Shown in pieces: positions 12,001 through 24,000 of a stretch of 64,000 bases of DNA. Source of the stretch: Cyanoderma ruficeps (lineage: Eukaryota > Chordata > Aves > Passeriformes > Timaliidae). A program made the position numbers and the translations under genes. Location: the NCBI GenBank assembly GCA_008694505.1, contig VZDJ01007749.1:5050941-5114940 (forward strand), read 5' to 3'. The notes below the pieces were generated by a model, which was not told the DNA's origin, ran no database searches, and saw nothing but the letters and a program-made list of their open reading frames with translations. Each line of letters starts with the position of its first letter. Within the stretch, counting starts at the first letter, position 1.

Positions 12001-15000
12001 GAAACCAGAAAGACTTGTGTGTGAAATTCCTGCCTTTAGAGATTAAGGTAGTTGTGCAGCATTTTTCCTGCCTTATGGCAGTTTGGGTGAGACAGAGGTA
12101 GGATCTGTGGAGGTGTGGAGCTGTTGTCTAAGTCAAAATTTCTTAAACTCTTCCTATGATAATAATAATACAGCGATCATCAAAATATTCTTTTTTCAAA
12201 GTACACTTTGTATTTGGCTAACAATGTGAATATAAAGAAGTAAAAGAATGATAGATAAAAAATAGAAGAGCTTCTTCCCATCAGCTTGAAATATGTGTCT
12301 TCTAACTCACTAATTAGCGTTTGTATTAAATTATAAAAGTTGATTGCTGGAATTATTTTAAAGGAAAGATTTACATACAGCTTGGAAATTAGCATTGGTA
12401 CTGGAACAGTTCAAGGGTTCAGATGTTTGGGTGATGTGTTAGTGCTTGTTAATACAATGAGATACTGTTTAGCACCATGTGAGCACACCCTGTTGTTCCT
12501 CCTGCTACGAAGCTCATTCCTGACCTGACTCTCTGCCTATTTCCTGGTGTGAAGTTGTTCTTGGTTGCAGCACAGAACCTGACTGGAGGGGTTTCATGTA
12601 AATGTCTCTGGAACTGTCTGATCTCTCACAGCATACTGTGTAATATTTTCAGTACATTGAATAAGAATGCTTCTTTCCTGCTGAAATTCAGTGTTTTCTT
12701 GCCCAGTATCTTAGCAGTTTTAATGTCTCATACACTGAGCAAAAGAACCACCATTTCGATGGAAGTAAGATGTTTGTTTTCTAAATCCTTAATGTCCTCT
12801 GTTTGTTTTCTCTCTGACACTAGGTGCTGTCCAAGGACCACCTGCACCTCCTCCTCCACCTCCCCTGCCCCCTGGCCCAGCTCAGTCTTCAGTAGCAGCC
12901 CCACCTCCTCCTGGCCCTCCACCACCTCCTCCACTCCCACCTTCGGGGCCTCCGCCACCGCCACCGNCTCCTCCCCTGCCCAGCCAAGGTCCTCCCGTTC
13001 CCCTGCCACCTCCTGCTCCCCCCCTCCCAGCCTCGGGATTTTCAGCGGGATTCGTGTCCGAGGATAATCGCCCTTTAACTGGACTAGCAGCTGCACTTGC
13101 TGGAGCCAAACTTAGGAAAGTCTCACGGGTAAATATAACTCTGGTTTCTTTTTCCGATTCCTGTCCCTGGTTCTAACCTTTATTCAAGGTTAACAGCAGT
13201 ATCAAGGCATTTGGGGTAGGCTTAATTCATTAAGAAAAAAGCATTACGGGGTGTGCTGCCAGCCCATCCCATTCTTTATGCAGTTGTGCCTCTGGCACGT
13301 GAACTTTGCTGGTTTCATGGAGTCAACTCTCATGAAGCAGACTTCAGATGTCATCTGCTGTCTTTTTGTGCACTCTGAAGGGTGAAGACTCCTCCAGTTC
13401 AAGTGGAGGAGGAGGAGGCTCTGCTTCATCCAAAACAGACGGTGGCCGTGGAAATGGACCCCTTCCCTTGGGAGGCAGTGGGTTGATGGAAGAAATGAGT
13501 GCCCTGCTGGCCAGGAGGTGAGGAGCTGTTCCTGCTCTGCTCCAGCTGCTTAGTTATCACACAGGTGGGATTTGGGGTGCCTGCTTGCAGTTGGCTGAGG
13601 ATCAGATAGACAGCAGCTCATGGTTGCTTTGGGAAGCCGATCATGTTTCATGAATAGCCATTTTTATTTGAGTGTAATCCAGTACTTCTGTGTAAGCCTT
13701 TGTGCAGCAGTAGGGGAAGGCATACAGACTTCAAATTGCACAGTTGCTTTGGCAGGAGGGCTTCTCCTTTGAAGATGTTTTGAAAGTACTTCTTAAAACA
13801 CTAATTTTCATGAGGCTGTATAAGTCTTTAATTGCAGTAAACAACATTCTTCCATCTTAAAGCCATGATGAGCCTGGTAACTTCTGTCTCTGCTTACAGG
13901 AGAAGAATTGCTGAAAAGGGATCAACAGAATCAGAGCCGAAAGAAGATAAAGCTGTGAGTTGAGAAGTTTTATGTAATTCACATTACTCAGTGCAAGGAT
14001 TATCAGCGAGATTCCAGTGGTGTACAAGAGGTTATTTATACTTTACTGTATAAATATACACACATACAACCACTACGTTGTGAAGTGCTTGCTCATTTTC
14101 TATATATAGTTGAACAGAACCATTTTAAATACATATAAAACTCAAAATACTTAAACAGTTGAGATTGACTGTTTTGAATCTAACAGATTATAAAGGTTTT
14201 TTTTCCTCCCTCCCTCCTCTTTCTCTATTCCCTCTCTTCTCATCAGGAAGAATCAGAGTCTTCATCTTCTAAGGTTTCTTCAACAAGCACACCTGGTAAG
14301 TAGCTCAGGTTTGTGAACTCTGGGACTCTGTAATGCTGAAATCTAGCGACAAATCTCAGTCAGCTCTGCTGAATTTTGGAACCTCCCTCTTCTCCCATGA
14401 TTACAGCCTGGGGTTTTGCTGTAGAGTGGCTCCTGGTTCAGATGATGGATAAAAAGAACATAAGTGAATAAAGAATGCAAGTGCAGAGTGTTGAAATTCT
14501 TTGCCCATGATCCCTCTGCTGCAGAGGCAGTGTTTGGAGCTGTGTAGCCAACATCTCTGCTGCAGTCAGTAAGGAAAACTTACACATTCTGCAGTTGGCC
14601 AAGAGGTATTGTCAGCATGCAAATGTATTCATATTGTAAATTACTGTCTCTCAAGAGACACTCAAGGCTTACTTTTCTTGTCCTTTAGCAGTACCATGTT
14701 GTACCCTCAGTTTCCCTGGCCACCTCTCAGTACATACCTGCAAAAGGGGGAAACTGTGCCATATAATCCTGCAGTTTGTCATCCCAAAAAGCAGTGGAAG
14801 CAGAAGGGAAGTAAAGGATGATGAATATACCAGCATTCAGTCTGTTCCAGCTTCCTCTGCTGATTGCTTGCCCATGTGTACACTTCTCTAGGTAATTCAA
14901 CCACTTGATGATGTGCTGGCCTTAATATTGAAAACCACTGCTGTAGTGTGAACAAAACCCAGGTGACACCTGACTGGGGAATAAAAAGGAGTGCTTGGAG

Positions 15001-18000
15001 TTCTGTGTCCAGATGGAAATAACTGGCAAACTTAATATTGAGATACAAGCACTCATCTGGAGAAGCCAGACTGCAAGGAAATAAATGACATCACACAAAT
15101 CAAGTTTTTCACACACCCCCCTTTTTTTCTCTTCTTTTAAGAGAGTCTGCTTCATTCTGTTAAACACATTCTGTTAAATACATTCTGTTAAGGAGAAAGG
15201 ACGTTAGTCTAAGGAAAATGACTGCTTTTGGAACATTTCTGATAATATAGGCCCAAAAAGAAGAAAATTAAAACCAGTTGAAGAGGTTCCTTTAATTGGT
15301 GATGATAAGAAGCCTCATCAAACCTGTTAAAAATGTCAAATGCATTCAGAATTTGATCATTCCCTTCCAGTTGAGAAATTTTCTTCATTTCTTCCTGTGA
15401 GATGCTCTGGTAATGCTGAGCCTCATCACTGGAGCATGTTTCAAGTGTTTTAAGAGGAATGCTTGGCATCCTTGAGCAAACTGCAGCCATAGCAGAAGTT
15501 TCTCAATTTTGCAGATACAGCCAAAATCCTGCTAAAAAAACTCCTATGGCAGGACAAGTCCTGAAGACTAGTGTATAAAATTAAGTTTAAGGCTTATTAC
15601 TGGCGTAAGTAGCCTGTACTTTGGCTGAGTTACAGACTATGCTGATAGACTTCTGCCATTTAGATATTCTCAGTATCCAGTTGCATCCTAGAGAATTTTC
15701 TGGTCAATATGAGACTCTGAAAGGGCCTTTCTGCCTCTCTGCTTTTCTAGCTTAGCAGAACTAAGCAATATGAAAGAAAGGGAGCAGACCAAACACACTC
15801 TAAATCTGAAATGAAGACTGATAAGATCAGTGGCACACTGATGTGCCGTGTAAGTAATGATAGCAAGTAATAACAGTCCACACAACAGAAAGGTTGTTTT
15901 AACTTGTGCAGATTGTAAGGAATGAACCTCCTCCTTTCTTGTTGCTGAAAGATATTCTAGTTGTGTCAGGTTGTATCTGCTGGCACATCACTGAAACTGG
16001 CACTGAATTAATTTTATATCATTAACAGTTTAGGAAAACTCCTTTAGCTCAAAAACCTCTTCCTCACGTATTCAAAGCTGACTGGTTACAGAATTCCATG
16101 TTTCACAACTGAAGCAATCCAATCCATAAAGTATGGGCAAACCTTCTTCCAGCTAGATTAAGAATCAAATGGCATTTACAGTGTCTGGGAGACCAGTGAG
16201 ACTTGAAGATGCTCTCACTTGATGCATTCACAGATGAATACAACAAGAAGTAGCTTAATATGAAAGAGCTAAAGCAACGTAGTAAGAACATCAAGCAGTT
16301 GCCAGGTGCTTGAAGTTTCCTCAAATAAATTACACAGTGAATAGAAAAAGACAGTTTTTAATCTCCTCACTCTGTTTTCCAGAACTAACAAGAAAGCCTT
16401 GGGAAAGGACAAATACAGTGAATGGAAGCAAGTCACCTGTTATTTCCAGGTACTCCCCTTTTGTATCAGCTGTCTTTTCCTTACATTTGTTCTTGTTGCA
16501 CATCTCTAAAGATACTGGACTAGAACATTAAAGATCATCTTGATACTGTTAAAAGCAAATGTATGGATTTAAAATTGATGCTGTGAAACTCCTTTTAGCA
16601 CTTTTAAGTAGGAATGAAGAGTTACTTTTGGAGAATGCTAGTAAGTGAAATTTTAGACAGTAAAATCAAAAGTAGTACCCAAAAGAATTTCTTCATCAAT
16701 TGCTGGTGTATAACCTGAATTAATAAGGTGTATATTTGCCTACAGCAATGTTTAATTCTTTATTTTGAAGTCTGAAATTTCATGCAAGGTGCAGTGTAGA
16801 GTTCACATATTCACTAGTAAATCTAGACAACAGGTTTCTATTTCTCTGCTACTCATAGAATGCCTATGTGGATATTTAAGCCGTCTTGGGAAGATTTGAT
16901 TTTGTGACAATTTTCATTAGCTCTCGTATCAATCTAAGAAAGTCCATCCTAAAGAAGTGCATCCTTCAATGCATCAGCCAGGAACTTTGGTAGGCAGGGA
17001 GTGTTTTGGTAGAGATTTCCAATAAGTGAAATGGCTGCTTTAGCAATTTTTTGGAGGTATATATAATTGTCGTTTACTTTAAGCAGAAGGCTTGTGGTTC
17101 ATTTAGAATTCCTGTGTATTGTGTACACAGAGGTTAAAGGGTCCTGACCCCCCATAATCTCGAGAAAGTTACCAGAATTTCTTGAGAGAAAACAAAACAA
17201 CATATTCGGCTTGGGAATGCTGGGTTTGAAATTACTTGAATTCTCCTTAAAATTTGGCTGTTGGAAACAGCTATAGAAGATTGGGTGATCAGAGTATTAA
17301 AAGCAATTGTTCTCTGGGTGTCCTGACTTGTAGTTGAGGTTGCCCTTGAGGTCTGCAGTTCTAAAATGCAACACTAAACGCTCTCAGTATCTTTGTCTTT
17401 TAGAGTAAATCCAGGAGTTTGATGTGTCTGCAGCCTTGGTTCTGGTTGCTTGCTTTGTTTTTTGTCAAGAAGCAGGTGCCATTGATGGCGATGTTCTCTC
17501 TGCTACACTGTCAGTGTAACAAAATACCACATCACCTTTGGCCTTGACTTTCCCCTGCCCTCTTCCTCACCCCCCAGTAGGCCTGACCTGCTTTAACCAA
17601 GGTCTCTTGTGCTGATACCTTGATCTGCTTCAAAATGTGGCATTGAGGGGGAACTTGTCACAGAAATAACTGGTGTAAGGAATCCTAAAGAGTGTTTTAG
17701 AGTTCGTATTTTGTAAGATAGTTGCTGACCCGGCCCTTTGGCTGTAGATACTTTGCTCACACTGTTTATCCATAGGGTAAAGGGATTAATAAGTAGGTCA
17801 ACTCTCAATATCAGACTCTTCTGGGGAGTCTGGAATGTTCTGAAGTCTTGATTCTACCTGCCCCTACAGCAGTAGGTTTTCATAAACTGTTTTATGCATC
17901 CAGTTTCACTGATCTTTTTCCAACTGGTAAAATTCAGAGGTTGCTGAGATCTATTTAAAAATGTTTTCTGACCTAGAGGAATACAGAGGATTTTTGAGAT

Positions 18001-21000
18001 TTCTCTTAGATGTATTGGGACACTCTCTCCATCAAGCTTTTGTCTTCATTCATCCGGTGGAAAATGTGGGTAGAATTTAACTTGATGTGAGCTTCCCTGG
18101 GTATATACTCTAAAAGTACTTCCAAAATAAAGAGTTCTTTGTTTATTTAATGTCGATATTCTTTTCCAGTGCTGTCATAACCTGCTGGAAGGTGCCACAG
18201 CACATACTTTAGGCCTGCTGATACAGTTTCCTAGTTGGTGTTGATGGCTTGCTCTGCCAGGATGGGGGAAATTTCATAGAAAGAGAAGGTGTTAGAAGTC
18301 TCTCTTGATTATCCTTGTATTTTTCTTAATTCTCTACATTTGCTAAGTTCTCTCTCAGCAAGCAGCTTGTTAAACTAGCTTTATTTGAGTGAGTTAGTCA
18401 AGGGGAACTGCTGTCTGAAACACTAATACTGTGTTTGCTAGGAGGGGGTTTCTTTCCCCTGGTAGGGCTGGAGAGCCTGCTCCTGACCTCTGCAGGGAGG
18501 ATGTGAGTCACTTACAGGGATAAGCAAAGCACACCTAAGAAGCTGGCAGGTCAGCAAAATTTCCTCTTCAGAGCTTCCACAGAGATAGACGATGCAGTTG
18601 TTGTTATTCAGAATGAATGTTGTAAGTATTTTAAAAGAAGTTAGTGTCCTGTCTAAAATCAGGCCTTTTCTTTGTGTAGCAAACAGAAAAGACTTAAGCT
18701 GTGGGCTTTTAATATTTCCTGAAACATGCAAGTAGAACTCTTGAATCTACTGAAACCCCGTGGTGTTTAAGGTGCTAAAACTGAACAAAATTAAGACCTA
18801 ATATAGCTTTTAAAGGTAGTGTTTCTCCCCCTAATAGACGGGAATCTCCGTGGAAAAATCTGCTTGCTTCTGAAAACAGGTTCTATGATTCATTAAACAG
18901 GTATCATCCTGTTGGGATTTGAGACTTCCTAATAACCCCTTTGACCAGTTCAGGGTTGGGCTTTTTCTACATGGGTTGGTAATCACCACATGCACCACCA
19001 GATTCCTCCTCCACATTTTGTTTGTCCAGTTGAGCCCACTTTTGGAATGGTTAAAAGCAGATGGTGCCAAAAGCAAATGGAGATGGCTTAAGAGCCAGGT
19101 ATGAATTAATATAAAATACTGGTTTTCTGGCAGTCTCCACCTGCAAAGGTACAAATTCCTGTTGAATATGCCAGGATTTAGTGGACCATTTGCAGTGTTT
19201 TAAGCAGCAGATTTTCAAAACTGTAAGGTTAGATACAGAGGAACCAGAATTCATTTTCTAGGTGTGTTTTCCCATCCACTTTTTGATTAAAGACTTTTAA
19301 AACATAAATTAATGTTTCTATTTGGAGCATATTCACAGGTTAGTTAACATCATGTGTAATTTTTGCTGGAGATCGAAGTTTTGCTCTTTAGTGGTCATAA
19401 AGTACTGACATTGAAACCCTTCAGGTTTTGAGAGCTTTCCAGAGGTAAATGTGTTACAGAGGCCCTCAGAATTACTGAGTCAAATTCCAGCTTTGTTTTT
19501 CATGAAGGCACTCGTGGTGATTACTTAATCTTTTTGTATGAAAAGTTCCCCTTTTAGCTACTTATCTTGGGTGGTGTATTCTGCATGTTGGCATGAATAA
19601 AATCTTTACTTTGCATGCTTGATTGAAGGTGTGTTAGGGACTGTCAGGGTTGCCTCACTGTCCTGTTAGGCAATGCTATGAAAAACCACACGGGAGAGCT
19701 ATTTAGCCACGCTGGGATCAAATAGCTGGGAAGTTTTTATCCACTAAATTTCAATAATTACTGTTTTCCTAAATGACAACTGCATTCAGGCTGAAAAAGG
19801 GAAGAAATATCATAATTTGGAGAGGAACACAGCTAGATTTTTCTGAGATTAGAAATCATCTGTTTTACTAGTTATGGTGTTTCAGTACTCGAATTAAGAA
19901 TGTTTTGCATTTTGGAAAGTAAAAAGGGAACAAACACATTGTCAAGACTGAGGGGCAGCGTTCATAAAGAAGCTTTCCTGTGGAGCTTTTTAACAGATAG
20001 CAGCAGTAGATAGTTATGGTGGGTAAAACTGACTTCTTGTTCTAAAGATATGAAGAAAAAAAGAATGTCAGTTTGTGTAGAGCTTTTCTTTGAAGTCGTC
20101 TTATTATTGCATTAAACTCATAAGTAATAAAAAAAAAATTAAAGTGTCCAATTGGTTGGGTTTTTCCATTAGGGCAGGCACTAGATGCCTGTTACCAATT
20201 GCCAGGAGTTGCATTTAAGAGGATTTTTTTCAGTCATGTTGGATAAATGCTGTCATGCCATAGTGTATGGGAACAGAACTATGTCAATGGAAATGACCAG
20301 AAATTATATATGAATTATCTGGAAAACTCAGCTGTTCTGCCTGGAGTAAGTCAGGGATCACAATTTCAGGTGTAAACTGCAAGTAACTCTTTAAATATCA
20401 GATACCTGATGAAACAGCAATTGCCAAAGATCTCAGCTGAGGAATGTATTTGAGCAAGGAATTCTTCCATACTGAACTAAGCACTGTAACATGTAAAGAG
20501 TTTTGTAAAAGATCCTAAACTGTGGTTTGCCTTCATAGCATTAGTGCACACAGTAGGTTCTCTGGTGGTTGCAAGGTGAATTCTATTTTCCAGCTTCTTT
20601 CACTATCAAGTTATTCAATATTTCATCTTCTGTCTTACTCGGTGGATGGTGTATTTAATTTTGGTGTGTTTCAAGCAATAGTAATTAGCAATTTCTCTCT
20701 GGGAACTTAGATTTAAACTGTGTGGACTTAAGTCTTTATAGCTGTGACAATTGAGGTTTGTGATCCCAAGGGAAGAACAAGTATCAAACCACCATTTTGA
20801 TGTGTGCACCCTGTCTGTTGGGAGTCACATTTTGAGTGTTCTTCTTCAGTTAGCAAGTCAGAAAATAGTCCTGTCAGGTTGTAGAAGTCAACAAGACAGT
20901 CCAGTGAGGTTCATTCAGCTCTTACTGAACAAAACCAGTGTAATAGGAAATTTCCTTATGGATGAACTATCTTGTAAGGGAAGATACATGAAAGCTCAAG

Positions 21001-24000
21001 GTAGTGATTTTTTAAAACAACTGAGAAATAAAGCCTTCTTGTTCCTGTCTACCTTCATTGCAGTGAATCAGTCTGCACCCTCGTGTAACAAATGCAGAAA
21101 AATGCAGTGCTAAATGAATTCCTCCTATGTAGGAATTTTGCAGGGACACACTGAGTGTAGGCCAGGCTATTTTGTTCAGAGATGCCACATACAAGGGCAA
21201 TAAAATAGGACCCAGTTTGTTCTACTTTATACTCTGCCCTCCTTAAAGTTAGCATACTGTGACAAGTCTAAACATCAGGGAAACCTCTTGAGATGAATTG
21301 CCAGGAATTTTATCAACAGCTTCTTTTTGGCTTGAAGTTTTATAAGTAAGGGAGGGAGAATGCTGGCCAAGATGTAAAACGTGTTTAAGAACAGCTGAAC
21401 GTTTCTCCCTCTTTGGAGAGCTCTTCTGGTATTCCTGCTGTGAACATCCAGGCTCTTGTCTCTGCTCATAGCTCTAGTAAGTCTATGAGTCTGAATTACC
21501 CCTTGAATGAAAGAGGGGGTCAGGAAAGCGAAGTGGAAAGGCAGGAAAGCCCCTTCTTTTGGAATCTGTGTTAAAAATGCAAGGTGATCTCGCTAAGCAA
21601 GTTTTTGACATCTAAAAGAGAGTATTTCATAAGCAAATATCAAACATGACATAGTCCAAAACATTAGAGCTTTCTCTCAAGTATCACCTGATAAATCTTG
21701 CTGCTGTTAGAGTATTTGCTTTCAGTAGCTTTAGAATGCTGGATGGAATAATTGAGGTTGCAGAGGAGATGGATAACATTGCTTGGATCTGTCAACTGTT
21801 GAAAATCCCCCAGGGTGAATGCTCAGCATTCATACACTCAGCATCAACATGTAGTCATTAGTCAGTGGGAGTGCTTCCTTGGGAGAGCCTCTTTTGAATG
21901 AGCAAGCAGTTAAGAAAGGAAAGTACTTGACATTTGAAGGCATTCAGCTTTTCATGTCCACTATGAAGAAATCAGAAACCACTGACAGTGAAATCTGTCT
22001 CCTGCTTTGAAAGGTCTTTTTTTGAACTAATAACTCTTATGGTAATTAATATTTCCAGTGTGTGGAAAACATTCTTGGGTGTTGCTTTCTATTCTGTGTG
22101 GTATTTTGGGTCTGCTTGATTTTTCCCAGCCTCCCACTCCCAACTTTTTTTTTTCCATTCTGATTTTTTTCTATGTTTTTGTTAGACAAATGTCAGCTCT
22201 TTTGATGGGGGAATCCTATGTACTCTGTAATAATAAGCAACCAGTAACTCATGGATTTTGTGGTTTTGTGCTGCAGACCAAAATCTACACCAACGGGACA
22301 GCCCAGTGCCAACGGAGTACAGTCAGAAGGTCTAGATTACGACAGATTGAAGCAGGTATGTGTTTAATGCTTTAAAAAGAATTGCCATATAAGTTGGATA
22401 TAAGGACTTGCAGCTGTCCAATACCTACTTTTAACTGTTTTGTTAGCCAGTTCCAAAGTTAATGATTTAGTAATTACTAGTCTTTATTTTTGCCCAAGTA
22501 TGTGTCAGTATTCTTATGAGCTGCAACTGTAGGATGGTGGCCTAGACAGCCCCATTAGTTTGTTGACATTATAGATGGAACTGGGAAATCAGTTTGCCTG
22601 GAAAACCTTTCCTTCTCTTATCTGTACCCAAACAAGCAACAAGCCCTTGGGGCAGCTCTAGCAGAACAACTATCACCATGTTTTAGTATCAGATGTGAGC
22701 ACCCATGGTCACAAGTCTGGTGGTGGAAGAGCATCCAGGGATGGTGTCTTCAGTGTAGCTCTCCAGTTCAAGAGCAGAGGAATCCTGTGGGAATTGTGGA
22801 GTTGGAGGTGAAGGATCTCCAAGTGGTGTTTGGATCAATGGGTCCATCCCCAAGTGGGGAGGGAGTTTCTGGTGCAGCTCAGTGGGTAATTCTAGAGCCA
22901 CTTTTACTTTGGTAGCCACTTTTAGTTGGTTCTAGGCCATGTCCCCACGCAGTGGGTGGCTTTAGGTTGGGTTATGGATCAGTTCTGGATTGGGTCCTGA
23001 CTCAACAGGTAGTTATAAAGTGGCTTCTGGCCTGGTGAGTGGTTCTGGAGGAGCTGAGAGGAAAGGATGGAAAAAACAGCAAGCAGGGACATTACTTCAC
23101 TCTGTTGCCTTCATTCCATCACATTCCACTGGGACTGGGACCTTGATACCTTGATTACCTTTTTCTTTTATTTTTTTTTCCCTTGGAATACTTCCTTGGC
23201 TTGTGGTGTTAAGTGAGCCCCTTTGCATTCCACATCACATTTCACCTGTAGCAAAGATTTCTCATGCTTATGCCTTCTCCTCTCATAAATTCTACAGGAA
23301 TCAATTTGTGGTACTTCTAGGGACTGTTTTTCCTGCATTGTACCTGCACTAATAATGTTCTAGGGATGCCTTAGGTTTTGAGGATTAACTTGGAAGCTGA
23401 GGGGTGGGTTATGCTTTTCAGAAGGGTTAAGGATTAATGGGAAGGATCGTAGTGGGAGAATTCTGGATTTCTCTCTACAGAAATTTACAGGTAGCAAAAT
23501 TAATCTGTTTACTAATCTGTTATTTATGCTCTGACACATTTTAGGACATTTTAGATGAAATGAGGAAGGAGTTAACAAAATTAAAGGAAGAACTCATTGA
23601 TGGTAAGTGTTGCTCTGTTCACTGTGGCTGATGGGTTTCAGAGTAGCTGCAGGTGTTTAAAGTGTAAATAAAATATATTGGTAGCCTGAGAGTGATTTAT
23701 GGGTAAAAGTAGCTTTGTTCTTCATCTGGTGGCAAACCACTGGTGCCAGACCTGTTCCAATTGATGTGCTCCAGTGATTTGTCTCCTGTGGGTTTTGTTT
23801 TAGTAGAACATTGACACCAGTGTATCTTTTAAGAGTGGTTGAAGCAATGCTGTATTTGAGTGATTTGAAGTTATCCTTAGTATCATATGGTGATAGGTGG
23901 GTTATTTTTAAATAATCCAAAGCTGCTGAGGTACATATTTCAAAACTAGTAATATTCAGAGGAGAATTGTGCTTCCAGCTTTCAGTTACCTCTTTGATCT

